Part shown: positions 52,477-62,493 of the stretch, one piece after another | Layout: every line of letters begins with the position of its first letter | Numbering within the stretch: the first letter of the stretch is position 1 | Source of the DNA: Silvibacterium acidisoli | GTDB taxonomy: Bacteria; Acidobacteriota; Terriglobia; Terriglobales; Acidobacteriaceae | DNA length: 64,000 nucleotides | Direction: 5' to 3' | Assembly (NCBI GenBank): GCA_022870745.1 | Contig: CP085323.1 | Location: forward strand, 248,001 to 312,000 | Made by a program: the position numbers and the translations under genes | The notes under the pieces: model-generated | The model's input: the letters and a program-made list of their open reading frames with translations, nothing else | Database searches by the model: none | Told to the model about the DNA's origin: nothing

Positions 52477-55400
52477 ATGAAACTGCTTCGTGCAGCACTG
52501 ACTGCTGCTGCGATATTGATTCTTTTTACGCCTGCCTCGACAGTCGGCTCGCGTGCGTTTGCGCAAGGGATCACCACCGGCGTCATCATAGGCACAGTAG
52601 CCGACCAGCAGGGCGCAGTGATTCCGCAGGCAACAATCAGCGCCGTGGATGTTGCCTCCGGCGCAAACTTCAAAACCGAGAGCGACGCCAACGGACTCTT
52701 TTCGCTGCGTAATCTTCCCATCGGCGTCTACGATCTGACGATCGAAAGCGGCAGCTTCAGCCCCTTACAGGTAAAGGCGCTTCGTATCACCGCGGGTGTT
52801 ACGAATGACATCGGCATAAGAAAAATGACGGTCAGCAACACCTCGACGGTAACCGTGGAGTCTGCTGCGCCGGTGCTCGAAACCAGTCACGCGCAGGTGA
52901 CGACATCTTTTGAACCGGAACAGCTGCAGGGACTGCCGCTGAACACCAGCTTCGACAATGTCGCGCTGCTCGCTCCCGGCGTTGCGCAGACGCATGATGC
53001 AAACTTCAGCAACAGCAATGGCGATGGTATCTCCGCGAACGGCCAGCGCGGCCGCTCGAACAACTTCGAGCTCGACGGTCAGAACAACAACGACAACAGC
53101 GTCGGCGGCCCGCAGGTTTTCTTCGGCAATGCTGATGCGCTGGCCGAGATCCAGGTCATCACCAATAACTTTGGCGCACAGTACGGACGCAACATGGGCT
53201 CGATCGTCAATTATGTAACCAATTCGGGCACAAATACCTTCCACGGCAGCGGGTTCGAATATTACACCGGATCATGGCTGAGCTCCCTGCAGAACGGTCA
53301 GAAAACTCCTCTGGACGGCTTCTGCGCTCCCGGCGAAGATCCCGCCGATGGCTGCACTCCTGTAACCGTGCCGCGCAGTGTAGACAATAAGTACGGCGGC
53401 ACCTTTGGCGGTCCCATCATCAAGGACAAGCTGTGGTTCTTCGGCAGCACTTACTGGGATCGCACCCGCGATGGCGGCGCGGTATCCACGTCGCAGGGCG
53501 CGCTTACACCCACACCGAACGGCCTCGCAACATTGCAGTCTGCGTTCCCGAACAATCCGGCAGTCACCTCGCTCGTGAACCAGGGCCCCTATGGCATTAC
53601 GAATGGCAATCCAACTCCGATTGCGAGCGCCGCGGAGATGATTCCGGTCACCGTCGGCGGAAATACTGCGAATGTCGAATTTGCTCCGGTACAGAGAACC
53701 GTCCCTGCGCTCTTGAACGACCAGGAAGACATGGGACGCCTCGACTGGCAACCTTCCACGAAGGATCGCTTCTTCATCCGCTACTTCTATCAGGATGAAA
53801 CCGAAACCGGCGGTCTAGCCAACGGCGCGACGGCCATCGCTTCCGGCGGCTACGTCGACATCCTCGACACCGCGCACTCCATCGGAGCCGACTGGACCCA
53901 CACCTTCTCGCCCGCATGGGTCAACCAGCTGCGCTACAGCTATGAACAGACCAAGAGCTACTTCCAGGGCGGCGGAGTTCCCAATTGCACCGCGGCCAAC
54001 CTCACAGCCTGCCCCAGCCAGGTGAGCTTCCAGGATCCAACCATCTTCGGCTACGGCTACAACAGCGCCCTGCCGCAAGACAAGATCATCAAGGTCACGC
54101 AGGTGCAGGACAACGCCAGCTGGCTGCACGGCAAGCACACCATCGCGCTGGGCGGCGAGTACGACTACCAGAATTCGCCGAGTGTCTATCTGCCCAACTA
54201 CAACGGCAGTTTGCAATACGCCGACTTCGACTCGTTCGCAGCCGACACCAACGGTTCGCTTACGCTCACCGATGGCAACCCTGTCATTCCGCTTACAGAA
54301 AACGACATCGCTCTCTACTTCCAGGATGACTGGAAGATCACCCAGGCGCTGACCCTGAACCTCGGCCTGCGCTGGGAATACTTCGGCCAGGCGGTGAACG
54401 AGTTGCACGACATGACGCTGAAGCGTGAGACTGGCCCAAATCCTTTCTGGGATCCCTCGCTGCCTCTAAGCGTGCGCACCTTCCAGCAGGTGCCCGACAA
54501 CTGGAAGAACTTCCAGCCTCGCATCGGCTTTGCCTGGAACCCGGCGAACAGCCGGCTGGTGGTGCGCGGTGGATACGCCATCAACTTCGATCCGTCGTTC
54601 TACAACATCTTCACGAACGCCGCGATCCAGGCCCCGGTGGCGAACTCAGGCTTCGTAAACTGCGCAGCCGGCTCGCCCTGCCTGCCTGCGGACGGCACGA
54701 CCGGCGCAACCGTACGTGCGCAAAATCTCGCAAGCCTGCCCGTTGGAGGCGACCCGCGCTTCGACGTGGAATCGCCGCTGCTTCCCCACTTCCGCAATCC
54801 GTATACGCAGACCTACTCGCTTGGTATCCAGTATGGAATTGGCGACGCAGCAGTGATAGAGGTTCGCTACGTGGGCAACCACGCGACCGCGCTCTTCCAG
54901 GCGATCGACGCGAACCCGACTCTAACCGACCTCGCCACCAGTTTCCCAACCTACGCTTCGCCGGGCTCTCTCTGCCAGGACCAGACCGCGCCTGGCTATG
55001 GCACCCGGAACTGCAATGTCGGTGCGCTTCAGGCTGCAGTCGGCAACACCGCATTCTCGAACTACAACAGCCTGCAAGCCAACCTGACCACTCGCGCCTT
55101 CCACGGACTCACTGGCACGATGCAGTACACATACAGCCGCACTATCGATAACGCCAGCGAGATTCTGCCCACGGGCGCAGGCGGACAGACGCTTGAGTTC
55201 GCGCAGAACCCCCTGAATACAAACCTTGCCGAACGCGGTGTCAGCGGCATCTCGTATCCGAACGTCTTTGCCTTCGGCTTCGGTTATGCGGTGCCCTCGC
55301 TGGCAAAGGAAAGCAGCATGGTGGGCAAGCTGGCAAACGGCTACTCCATTAGCGCGATCTACGGATACAACAGCGGCCAGCCCTTCACGCCCTACCAGGG

Positions 55401-55803
55401 CTTGCAGGCAAACGGCACCTTCTGCGATGACTACTTCAACCAGTACGTCCTCGCTGTGTCGAGTTGCCGTCCTACACTGACCAATCCCGCTGCACCGAAC
55501 TCACCCAACTCATGGCAGGACACGGACCAGTTGACAGCGATTGCAGCCGGCAATCCTTTCCCGGGTGTCGGACGCAACACGCTGCGCGGCCAGTCCTACA
55601 ACAATCTCGACGCCGATATCTATAAGACAACTTCACTCGGTGAGCACGCTAAGCTGCAGTTGCAGCTTAGCGTCTTCAACGTGCTGAATCGTCAGTTCCT
55701 GGGCACTCCGGGAGCCTTCGTCGGCGCATCGGACTTCCTGACCGGGGCGTACAACACAGGTAGCAATCGCACCGTGCAGTTGGGAGGCAAGATCACCTTC
55801 TAG
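52477..55803 (+). CDS. Oar-like TonB-dependent receptor with N-terminal carboxypeptidase-regulatory domain
   Basis: 1108 residues from the ATG at 52477, with GGAGGAG nine bases upstream (an ATG at 52453 lacks one). Sec signal (about 1-30), then a CarboxypepD_reg domain (IIGTVADQQGAVIPQATISA ... IGVYDLTIE, about 35-110), a plug domain with FELDGQNNNDNSVGGPQVFFG and MGSIVNYVTNSGTN, and a long outer-membrane barrel ending in GGKITF with aromatic terminus. Acidobacteria have many such receptors for glycans or other large substrates. The substrate is unknown. Confidence 0.95.
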   Translation: MKLLRAALTAAAILILFTPASTVGSRAFAQGITTGVIIGTVADQQGAVIPQATISAVDVASGANFKTESDANGLFSLRNLPIGVYDLTIESGSFSPLQVKALRITAGVTNDIGIRKMTVSNTSTVTVESAAPVLETSHAQVTTSFEPEQLQGLPLNTSFDNVALLAPGVAQTHDANFSNSNGDGISANGQRGRSNNFELDGQNNNDNSVGGPQVFFGNADALAEIQVITNNFGAQYGRNMGSIVNYVTNSGTNTFHGSGFEYYTGSWLSSLQNGQKTPLDGFCAPGEDPADGCTPVTVPRSVDNKYGGTFGGPIIKDKLWFFGSTYWDRTRDGGAVSTSQGALTPTPNGLATLQSAFPNNPAVTSLVNQGPYGITNGNPTPIASAAEMIPVTVGGNTANVEFAPVQRTVPALLNDQEDMGRLDWQPSTKDRFFIRYFYQDETETGGLANGATAIASGGYVDILDTAHSIGADWTHTFSPAWVNQLRYSYEQTKSYFQGGGVPNCTAANLTACPSQVSFQDPTIFGYGYNSALPQDKIIKVTQVQDNASWLHGKHTIALGGEYDYQNSPSVYLPNYNGSLQYADFDSFAADTNGSLTLTDGNPVIPLTENDIALYFQDDWKITQALTLNLGLRWEYFGQAVNELHDMTLKRETGPNPFWDPSLPLSVRTFQQVPDNWKNFQPRIGFAWNPANSRLVVRGGYAINFDPSFYNIFTNAAIQAPVANSGFVNCAAGSPCLPADGTTGATVRAQNLASLPVGGDPRFDVESPLLPHFRNPYTQTYSLGIQYGIGDAAVIEVRYVGNHATALFQAIDANPTLTDLATSFPTYASPGSLCQDQTAPGYGTRNCNVGALQAAVGNTAFSNYNSLQANLTTRAFHGLTGTMQYTYSRTIDNASEILPTGAGGQTLEFAQNPLNTNLAERGVSGISYPNVFAFGFGYAVPSLAKESSMVGKLANGYSISAIYGYNSGQPFTPYQGLQANGTFCDDYFNQYVLAVSSCRPTLTNPAAPNSPNSWQDTDQLTAIAAGNPFPGVGRNTLRGQSYNNLDADIYKTTSLGEHAKLQLQLSVFNVLNRQFLGTPGAFVGASDFLTGAYNTGSNRTVQLGGKITF

Positions 55804-55808
55804 CCTTC

Positions 55809-55847
55809 AAAGGAAAAAGCCCGGCCAATGGCCGGGCTTTTTCCTTT
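55809..55847. terminator. Bidirectional terminator after the Oar-like receptor
   Basis: 18-bp stem AAAGGAAAAAGCCCGGCC / GGCCGGGCTTTTTCCTTT, loop AAT, between convergent genes. Confidence 0.9.
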
Positions 55848-55855
55848 TGAACAAA

Positions 55856-56899
55856 CTACTGCACCTTGCCCTGGGGACGCATCTTGCGAAGGTCCAGTGC
55901 GCATGCGACAGCATTGAGCGATGCCACCTTGAGGTTGTCGAACGAGGCCCAGATCCAGAAGCCTTTCGTTGCAGCGTTCTCGCCGGATTGCGTGCGAGCA
56001 CGTACCAGTATGTCGCTCTGACCAGCGGACGTGAGGTTGTTCGGCGGTTCTGCGTCACCCAGCACCAGGTCGAGATGATCTCCGCCAAGCGCCGCTTCCA
56101 CGTGCTCGAGGAGCAATGGTTGATCGAACTCCACGGCAAGCGAAAGATTGTAGCCATGGAAGACCGGCGCATGGATCAGCTGAATGCCGACATGCGGAAG
56201 GCGGTTCCCGGCCAGCAGCGCATAGTGGCGGCGTATGCGCGCTTCGCTTGCTCCAAGATTTACCTTTGCCTCTTCGCCGAATGCAGGAGCGGCTGTGAAA
56301 GCTACCTGCGTGTCGTAAACCTCCTTCGGCATGTTCTGGAAGCTCAGCAGGCCAACCGTCTGCTGATGCAGCTCGTCCATCGCCGCCCGCCCATACTCCG
56401 TTGAAGGCTCAAGCACGGTTGCGGCAGCGAAGCGAAGATTCCCAATCTCTGTGAGGCGGGAAGTCAGCAGGGCCAGGGCCAGCGATACGGGATGCGCCGG
56501 GATGACCGCAGGCGTCCGCAGATCGGGCTGTTTCTGCGGCGCGCCCTCACCGGCTTCCGCCAGCCAGGGAGCTTCGATCAGCACGCCAGGAACCTTCTCC
56601 ATTGCATAGGAAAGATCTATCAGGCTCGCACCCGAGGCCTGCGCGATCTGCCAGTGTTTTTCCGTCACCTCGGCATCGCCTGCGAAGAAAACGAAGTCGG
56701 TGTGATCGAACGAGTCCTTCTCGATGCGCTGAATGAAGGTGGCCTCATCGCCAGCAACATCGAGCTGCCCTGCCAGTTCCTCGTCATCGATCAGAATCAC
56801 GTCGGCTGTCACAAACGAGCTCTCGGTCAAAGTATCTTTCAGCTCTTTGCCGCGCAGCGAGGCAGCGCCAACGATTGCAATCCGGTACTTGTCTGTCAT
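55856..56899 (-). CDS. Aspartate-semialdehyde dehydrogenase-like protein lacking the catalytic Cys (Usg-like)
   Basis: 347 residues. N-terminal NAD(P)-binding RIAIVGAASLRGKELKDTL and C-terminal dimerisation domain resemble Asd/ArgC. In true Asd the catalytic Cys is in NPNCS; here the corresponding segment reads VIPAHPVSLALAL, with no Cys. The protein is probably not a dehydrogenase. E. coli Usg is a similar degenerate paralogue. The gene is the last of psd-pssA-this, overlapping pssA by four bases, so it is tied to phospholipid synthesis in expression. Confidence 0.82.
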   Translation of the reverse strand: MTDKYRIAIVGAASLRGKELKDTLTESSFVTADVILIDDEELAGQLDVAGDEATFIQRIEKDSFDHTDFVFFAGDAEVTEKHWQIAQASGASLIDLSYAMEKVPGVLIEAPWLAEAGEGAPQKQPDLRTPAVIPAHPVSLALALLTSRLTEIGNLRFAAATVLEPSTEYGRAAMDELHQQTVGLLSFQNMPKEVYDTQVAFTAAPAFGEEAKVNLGASEARIRRHYALLAGNRLPHVGIQLIHAPVFHGYNLSLAVEFDQPLLLEHVEAALGGDHLDLVLGDAEPPNNLTSAGQSDILVRARTQSGENAATKGFWIWASFDNLKVASLNAVACALDLRKMRPQGKVQ

Positions 56900-57741
56900 G
56901 GAATGGTTGTACCCGTGGGGGATGGAAGTGGTTCTGCGTGGATCGATTTACGTCGCTGCCGCGCATACATCGCGCGCGCCACGATACCCGAGAACATGTA
57001 ACCGAGGGCCATGATCAGCAGCACCTCGCGGGAAAAGAATACAAGCATGTAGATCAGCAGTGCCAGCAACACGATCCAGCGAAAAGGATGCCGTTGCGAG
57101 AGATTGATCTCCTTACCGCTCCAGAATCGCCAGGTGCTGACCATCAGGAAGCCGACCATGCCGACCATCCCGATCCATAGCACCGCGAGCCACCAGTTGA
57201 AGATAGGGCGGCCAAAAGCATGGACCACCGCCGCAATTACACCAGCAGCCGCAGGAATCGGCATGCCGACAAAGTACTTTCGGCCTGGTTTGCCGGGATT
57301 CTTCGGCACCGGATTCACGCTGATGTTGAAGCGCGCCAACCGGCTCGCGCCGCACATCAGGAACAGGAAGCAGACGAAGCCGCCGATCTGGATCAGCTTC
57401 TCGCGCAGCAGGGGGTCCATGCCGGGCGGCAGCATGCGAAAACCCCAGCTGAATGCCAAGATGCTGGGCGCGACCCCGAAAGTGATCACATCCGCCAGCG
57501 AGTCGAGCTCCTTGCCAAACTCGCTGGTGGTGTTCGTCATGCGTGCGATGCGTCCGTCGAGCGCGTCGAACGGAATCGCGAAACCGATGGCGAGCGCCGC
57601 ATAGTCGAAGTGGTGCGGTTCGGTGATCGTACCCTGCAGGCTCTGCGTGATTGCATAGTAGCCCGCAGCGATGTTTCCCGCAGTGAAGACCGACGGCAGG
57701 ATATACATCCCGCGGCGCGACCTGATTCTGCGCTCCTTCAA
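56896..57741 (-). CDS. pssA: CDP-diacylglycerol-serine O-phosphatidyltransferase
   Basis: 281 residues, about eight membrane helices. The CDP-alcohol phosphotransferase motif D-G-x2-A-R-x8-G-x3-D-x3-D is complete: [19 protein letters not shown] followed by SLAD. It makes phosphatidylserine, the substrate of Psd encoded just upstream; overlaps on both sides (ATGA) indicate an operon. Confidence 0.96.
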   Translation of the reverse strand: MKERRIRSRRGMYILPSVFTAGNIAAGYYAITQSLQGTITEPHHFDYAALAIGFAIPFDALDGRIARMTNTTSEFGKELDSLADVITFGVAPSILAFSWGFRMLPPGMDPLLREKLIQIGGFVCFLFLMCGASRLARFNISVNPVPKNPGKPGRKYFVGMPIPAAAGVIAAVVHAFGRPIFNWWLAVLWIGMVGMVGFLMVSTWRFWSGKEINLSQRHPFRWIVLLALLIYMLVFFSREVLLIMALGYMFSGIVARAMYARQRRKSIHAEPLPSPTGTTIP

Positions 57742-58403
57742 GCGAGAATCTCCTCGGCGCTACGCGAGCTCAGCCCAGCAGCTGCGGCATCCACACGGGC
57801 CAGCACAGTCGATCCGCCTTTTACGTGGTCGCCTACCTTTACCTGCAGTTGGGCGTTCACCGGCATCAGCACGTCCACGCGCGAGCCGAACTTGATCAGC
57901 CCAACGCGCTGACCGCGCTCCAGACGGGCTCCGGCAGCGTAGTTAAAGACGATTCGCCGGGCCAGCAGACCGGCTATCTGCTTGAAAGTAACCGTATAAC
58001 CCTCATCTGAATCGATTACGACAATGTTCTGCTCGTTCTCGTCCGCTGAGGCTGGGTTCATCGCGTTCAGGTATTTGCCTTTCTGATAGCGCGTTTCGCG
58101 CAGCACGCCGCTCACCGGTGACCGGTTTACATGCACGTTGAAAACGTTCAGAAAGATGCTCATACGAAGAACATCGCCCTGGGGCGTGCCGATACGCGCC
58201 ACCTGGGTCACCTTGCCGTCTGCGGGAGAAACCAGAAGTCCGTTCCCCTGGGGGATAGTGCGCCGTGGATCGCGGAAGAACCACAGGAAAAAGATTGCCA
58301 ACAGTATTGGGATGATCGGCCAGATAAAGCCGCCAAGAAAGAAGTGCAGCAGAGCTGCAACAGCGAAGAGTGCTATTCCGTAGAAATATCCGTCACGAAC
58401 CAT
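57738..58403 (-). CDS. psd: Phosphatidylserine decarboxylase (short type)
   Basis: 221 residues. The self-cleavage site that gives the pyruvoyl group is in [12 protein letters not shown] (Gly-Ser); [16 protein letters not shown] and [10 protein letters not shown] are further family marks. Two N-terminal membrane helices anchor it. It makes phosphatidylethanolamine. First gene of psd-pssA-Asd-like. Confidence 0.95.
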   Translation of the reverse strand: MVRDGYFYGIALFAVAALLHFFLGGFIWPIIPILLAIFFLWFFRDPRRTIPQGNGLLVSPADGKVTQVARIGTPQGDVLRMSIFLNVFNVHVNRSPVSGVLRETRYQKGKYLNAMNPASADENEQNIVVIDSDEGYTVTFKQIAGLLARRIVFNYAAGARLERGQRVGLIKFGSRVDVLMPVNAQLQVKVGDHVKGGSTVLARVDAAAAGLSSRSAEEILA

Positions 58404-58461
58404 AGTTTAGGAAAGGTGCAAGTTGTCTTCCCGATTATAGTTCCCTACGGCAGGTCGCAGT

Positions 58462-58491
58462 ACGGACGGGACATTTTCTCGTCCCGCCCGT
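58462..58491. terminator. Hairpin between DUF465 gene and psd
   Basis: Eleven-position stem ACGGACGGGAC / GTCCCGCCCGT with one mismatch, loop ATTTTCTC; downstream of the DUF465 gene on the minus strand. Confidence 0.6.
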
Positions 58492-58513
58492 AACTTCATG
58501 CAGGAAAGGTCGG

Positions 58514-58717
58514 TTAGACGACCATGCCTCGCCTGGCGGTGATCTGATCCTTGACTCTAAGCTTGAGTTTTTTCAGGCGGACTTCTTCGATTTGTTCGTC
58601 GTCGGAGAGATAAGGCTTTTGGGTGAGAGATTCAAGTTGCTGCGAGTACTGCCTGTGCTGGGCTTCCAGGCGATCGATCTCGGTGTTGGCAGAACGGCTC
58701 TTTGATTCCAGGTCCAT
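58514..58717 (-). CDS. DUF465 (YdcH-like) small coiled-coil protein
   Basis: 67 residues; ATG with GAGGAGG eight bases upstream. Helical, charged sequence EIDRLEAQHRQYSQQLESLTQKPYLSDDEQIEEVRLKKLKLRVKDQI, typical for DUF465. Function unknown. Confidence 0.88.
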   Translation of the reverse strand: MDLESKSRSANTEIDRLEAQHRQYSQQLESLTQKPYLSDDEQIEEVRLKKLKLRVKDQITARRGMVV

Positions 58718-58794
58718 TGAAACCTCCTCTGAACTCTAGGACGATTACCGTAGCACCGGGGTAGTCTGCGATCAACCGAATTCTGCAAGAAATT

Positions 58795-59265
58795 TCAACC
58801 GGCTCGCAGCTCAAGCGCCATCAATACCGCGGCTTCGTCCGGATGACGGTAGTACTCTTCTCGCCGCCCTTCCGGCAGAAAGCCGAGCCGCTCGTAGAAG
58901 CGGATCGCACGTCTGTTGCTCTCCCGCACCTCGAGTTCGATCCGCTCACAGGCATGCTGCCTCGCCCACGCGTTTATCGCGCCCATCAGAGCCAGGCCTA
59001 TACCCTGCTTGCGGCAGGGCGCAGCGACAAAAACAGATTCGAGGTCGCAGATTTCAAAGACAATGCGGGCTGCCGCAAAGCCAATTCGTTCACCGTCACA
59101 CGTTGCCACCCAGGCGGCGTGCTGCACATTGGGCGCTTCCGAAGGGATCAGAAAGCTTTCATACGCCGCGCGCTCCCAGTGCGGAGCTTCAGGTTCCGGC
59201 GACTCCAGCGCAAGCACAGGATCGAGGTCATCCGCCCGCATGGAGCGGACGGCAAAATCGCCCAC
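58795..59265 (-). CDS. rimI: Ribosomal-protein-alanine acetyltransferase RimI (GNAT)
   Basis: 156 residues from a GTG at 59263-59265, right after the tsaB stop; longer readings would overlap tsaB. GNAT motif A LESVFVAAPCRKQGIGLALM and motif B ERIELEVRESNRRAIRFYERLGF are complete. RimI acetylates the N-terminus of ribosomal protein S18. The tsaB-rimI order is common. Confidence 0.9.
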   Translation of the reverse strand: MGDFAVRSMRADDLDPVLALESPEPEAPHWERAAYESFLIPSEAPNVQHAAWVATCDGERIGFAAARIVFEICDLESVFVAAPCRKQGIGLALMGAINAWARQHACERIELEVRESNRRAIRFYERLGFLPEGRREEYYRHPDEAAVLMALELRAG

Positions 59266-59266
59266 T

Positions 59267-59941
59267 CTATACCCCGACGCCTTCGGTAGCAGGCTGCTCT
59301 GAGGGTTTCGCAAAGAGTTCGGCGTCGGTGCGGCGCACATAGTTGCTGTCGAGCGTGGCGACATTGTCATACCGGCCGCTCATCAGCCTTTGCGCCGCCA
59401 GTTTCAACGCGTCGGCCGCATGGGGCGGCTCAATCAAGGTGGCTTCGGGAAAAGCTTTTGCTGAATTCTCCTCGCAGATGGCCAGCGAGGCCAGTCCCAG
59501 ATCGCGCAAGCGTTCGCGGATGGCGACCGGGGTCAGCAGGGATTCCTCCTCGCCGATGCGAAAGTAAAATTCACCACGGCCGGCATCGAGTGCGGCGGAC
59601 GGGCATTCTGTTTTTGCCATCAGCAGCGCCAGGCGCGAGACCGCGACAATCGGCACCTCCAGCACTTCCGCCAGAGCCTTGGCGGAGCTGACGCCGATAC
59701 GCACGCCGGTAAAGCTGCCAGGGCCATTCACGACCACGATTCCGGAGATGTCCTCCATTGTCATGCTCTGCTCATCGAGCAGTGCCTGAAGCGCCGGGAT
59801 CAACAATGCGGCATAAGCCTTGCTCGGGATGGCTGTCTCGGCAAAGACGCACAGCTCATCGTCGCCACGTCCGTCCGCATATTTCCATCGCCCGAATGCG
59901 ATGCTTCCCGTGCCTCCACAGGTGTCCAGCGAAAAATACAT
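59267..59941 (-). CDS. tsaB: tRNA threonylcarbamoyladenosine synthesis protein TsaB
   Basis: 224 residues from the ATG at 59939-59941 with AAGGAG eight bases upstream. ASKHA fold: MYFSLDTCGGTGSIA, VVVNGPGSFTGVRIGVSSAKALAE and DAGRGEFYFRIGE. It is the partner of TsaD in making t6A37 on ANN-decoding tRNAs. Adjacent rimI is coupled. Confidence 0.95.
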   Translation of the reverse strand: MYFSLDTCGGTGSIAFGRWKYADGRGDDELCVFAETAIPSKAYAALLIPALQALLDEQSMTMEDISGIVVVNGPGSFTGVRIGVSSAKALAEVLEVPIVAVSRLALLMAKTECPSAALDAGRGEFYFRIGEEESLLTPVAIRERLRDLGLASLAICEENSAKAFPEATLIEPPHAADALKLAAQRLMSGRYDNVATLDSNYVRRTDAELFAKPSEQPATEGVGV

Positions 59942-60248
59942 GTCCCGCTCCTTGCCCGGCCCTGCCTGATGCTTGTCTATATCGTTTCTCGCAGTGCCGA
60001 GGAGAACCCTGCCCGCGTGGCCGCAAACCCCAACAATCGAATCCGCAACAACAAGGGGCGAACCACGTTTCGATGCAGCCTGAGACCTCATTTCGCAAAA
60101 AACGGCATAGAGGCGAGACTCGGTGGTTGGCTCACAACATTCTAGTCCGACTCGGGCACTACGTCTGCCCACCGGCGATTCTTTTCTGATTCAGAAAGAC
60201 CTGTGCCCTCGCGATTGATAGAATGGCTCCGATTTCGCTGGCTTCACG
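59942..60248. other. Divergent intergenic region before the secreted protein gene
   Basis: About 300 bases between tsaB and the divergent secreted protein gene. No promoter consensus, hairpin or small gene stood out. Confidence 0.4.
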
Positions 60249-61574
60249 ATGAAAACATCTTCGCTGAGTATTTCCACCCTCATGGCCGGATTCCTGCTGC
60301 TTCCTGCGCCTCTGAATGCGCAGGAAGCTCCGAAGGACGTAGACAAACCGCCCGTCCTCTCGCCGACCGAAGCTTACCGCTATGCGATGCAGCCTTTTCA
60401 GGATGCGAGAAGCGCTCCAAACGACATGACCGAGGCCGATCAGTGGGCGCTGGGGCTTGGCATTTCGCGTGCCCAGCAGCAATGCGAGGCCATTGCCCCA
60501 AACAAGCCGCAAGGGGAAGATCTGCTGGCCTTCGGAAAGCTCTGCGTCTTCGGACGCGACCTGGGCCCCGCCGAAGACGCCCTCATCGATTATCTCGGTC
60601 TGCCGCAAAAAGCGGACGAGAAGACGGCGCGTCTTCTGCTGACCCGGGTCTTTGTACAGACGAACTCCATCACCGCGGCGGAGAGCCAGATCGATTCGCT
60701 TACCAGCACTTTTCCTTATGACGCCGATCTGCACTGGGCAATCGACCAGGTGATCGACGTGGCCCTGACGGAAGAGGGCGGCGTCAATCATATGGTGGAC
60801 AAAGACGGCAAGCTCATACGTGACCTGATCGTGCTGCCCGGCGGAGCTGGCGTCATTGGCAGACTTGACGCCCTGCAACTGCCGTTCATCATAAAAGCTC
60901 TCGAAGGCGCGGGCACGCTGACCTCGCCCGACAATACGGTAAGTGCCGCACAGCTGACGCGCGACGCGCTCCGCTGCGCCGACCAGATGCGGAGAAGTGG
61001 TGATACGAAAGGCGCGGCCGACCTTGTCGCTCAACTGCACACGCTCACTGCTGCACCTGCCATCGCACAGACCGCTGCGAAACCTGCCATCGACAATGCT
61101 TTCGCCCGTTATGCCCTGGTGGGACAATCCTCCCCGGTAATCGAACTCCACGGCACTCTGGTTGCTAAAGTTCCCACTCCCGCCGTGCGGCGGATCGCCG
61201 GAAAAAATACGCTGACGATTGTCTTTTCACTGGGATCGCCGCAATTTCACGACGCCGTAGAGAAGATTGCAGCCGCACTGCAGAAGGATCCGCCGAAGAA
61301 GCCGCTGCAGATCATCGCCATCACCTCCTATGCGTCCATGAATGGCATCGATGAGAAATCGGCTCCCGTTCTCGCCACGTTGCAGTCCCTGCAGGCAACG
61401 ATGCCGGCGAGCGTTCCCATGCTGATCGTTCCGGAGACGGTGCTGAAGTCATTCGCCATCGACGCAGTTCCGGCAGCCATCGTGACCGACGCAGATGGCC
61501 GCGTCACATATCTCGATCTCTTTCCGGGAACTCCCGGCAGCATCGCGCAGGTACTCCGTACAGCCAAGGAGTAG
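60249..61574 (+). CDS. Secreted protein of unknown function (441 aa)
   Basis: Sec signal peptide (MKTSSLSISTLMAGFLLLPAP ... NAQE, about 1-25). Residues about 40-230 are alpha-helical and TPR-like in character (TEADQWALGLGISRAQQQCE, RLLLTRVFVQTNSITAAESQ). The last 150 residues have a mixed pattern (LTIVFSLGSPQFHDAVEKI ... AVPAAIVTDADGRVTYLDLFPG) that resembles a thioredoxin-like fold without the CxxC. No family recognised. It is followed 29 bases later by engB. Confidence 0.7.
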   Translation: MKTSSLSISTLMAGFLLLPAPLNAQEAPKDVDKPPVLSPTEAYRYAMQPFQDARSAPNDMTEADQWALGLGISRAQQQCEAIAPNKPQGEDLLAFGKLCVFGRDLGPAEDALIDYLGLPQKADEKTARLLLTRVFVQTNSITAAESQIDSLTSTFPYDADLHWAIDQVIDVALTEEGGVNHMVDKDGKLIRDLIVLPGGAGVIGRLDALQLPFIIKALEGAGTLTSPDNTVSAAQLTRDALRCADQMRRSGDTKGAADLVAQLHTLTAAPAIAQTAAKPAIDNAFARYALVGQSSPVIELHGTLVAKVPTPAVRRIAGKNTLTIVFSLGSPQFHDAVEKIAAALQKDPPKKPLQIIAITSYASMNGIDEKSAPVLATLQSLQATMPASVPMLIVPETVLKSFAIDAVPAAIVTDADGRVTYLDLFPGTPGSIAQVLRTAKE

Positions 61575-61603
61575 AGCAGCGCGTCGTTATACTGAAGATT
61601 CGT

Positions 61604-62215
61604 ATGCGCATCTTCCCCAAGTTCCTTCTCTCCGCCATGGCCCCGGCGCAATTCCCCAAGCCACAGGTTCCGGAGATCGCCTTCCTCGGCCGCTCCAATG
61701 TCGGCAAATCAAGCCTGCTGAATGCCCTGCTGCAATCGAACCAGGCGAAGGTGTCGTCGACGCCGGGACGAACACGCGCGATCAACTTCTTCGCCATCCA
61801 CGACCGGCCCGAGAGCCAGCAGCCACAGATGCTCTTCGCCGATCTGCCCGGCTACGGCTACGCGAAGATCTCCAAGTCGATCTCTGCCGAGTGGCCCAAG
61901 TTCATCGAGCCGTACATCAAGGAGCGCCCGACGCTCGCGCTCTGCCTCTGCCTGGTCGACAGCAACATTCCGCCACAACCCTCCGATGCGCAGCTCATCG
62001 AGTTCCTGAAGCACGCCGGGCGCAATTATCTTGTTGTCGCCACCAAGGCGGATCGCCTCAGCGGCAACGGACGCACCAAGGCAAAGATCACGCTCGAAAA
62101 AGGTCTGGATACAGAAGGAATTCTGCTCTGCTCCTCAAAGACTGGAGCAGGAATGAAAGAAGTATGGGGGGCTATTCAGGCGGCAGCGGCTGGAGAAGAC
62201 GTCTCCCCGGCGTAG
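61604..62215 (+). CDS. engB: Ribosome biogenesis GTPase EngB/YsxC
   Basis: 203 residues. GTP-binding motifs: G1 GRSNVGKSSLLNAL, G2 region STPGRTRAINFF, G3 DLPGYGYAK, G4 TKAD, G5 CSSKTG. Essential for late 50S assembly. Usual family length. Confidence 0.97.
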   Translation: MRIFPKFLLSAMAPAQFPKPQVPEIAFLGRSNVGKSSLLNALLQSNQAKVSSTPGRTRAINFFAIHDRPESQQPQMLFADLPGYGYAKISKSISAEWPKFIEPYIKERPTLALCLCLVDSNIPPQPSDAQLIEFLKHAGRNYLVVATKADRLSGNGRTKAKITLEKGLDTEGILLCSSKTGAGMKEVWGAIQAAAAGEDVSPA

Positions 62216-62422
62216 CGGTTTATCTGAGTATCGCGTTCAGATGGAATATACACGTTAAATCGCCATTCCCTCAGGGCTAAAGCCCCCGACTTTTAAGCAG
62301 GCAGATGCGGTATGGCTGAAGCCGTGCCCTGACACAAAACCGGCCCCTTCTGCACAATATCCGCACAGGAAAATACAGCGCGAGATGTGCATACACCCTG
62401 ACACCAGGAGCAGACAAGAAAA

Positions 62423-62443
62423 AGGCCACCCAACGGGTGGCCT
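62423..62443. terminator. Terminator between engB and pseudopilin genes
   Basis: 9-bp stem AGGCCACCC / GGGTGGCCT, loop AAC, followed by GATTTTT on plus and TTTTTC on minus. Confidence 0.8.
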
Positions 62444-62493
62444 GATTTTTGGGCGGCAAAGCCGCGACCCGCTGGACGCGCAGTCCCGCGCAG

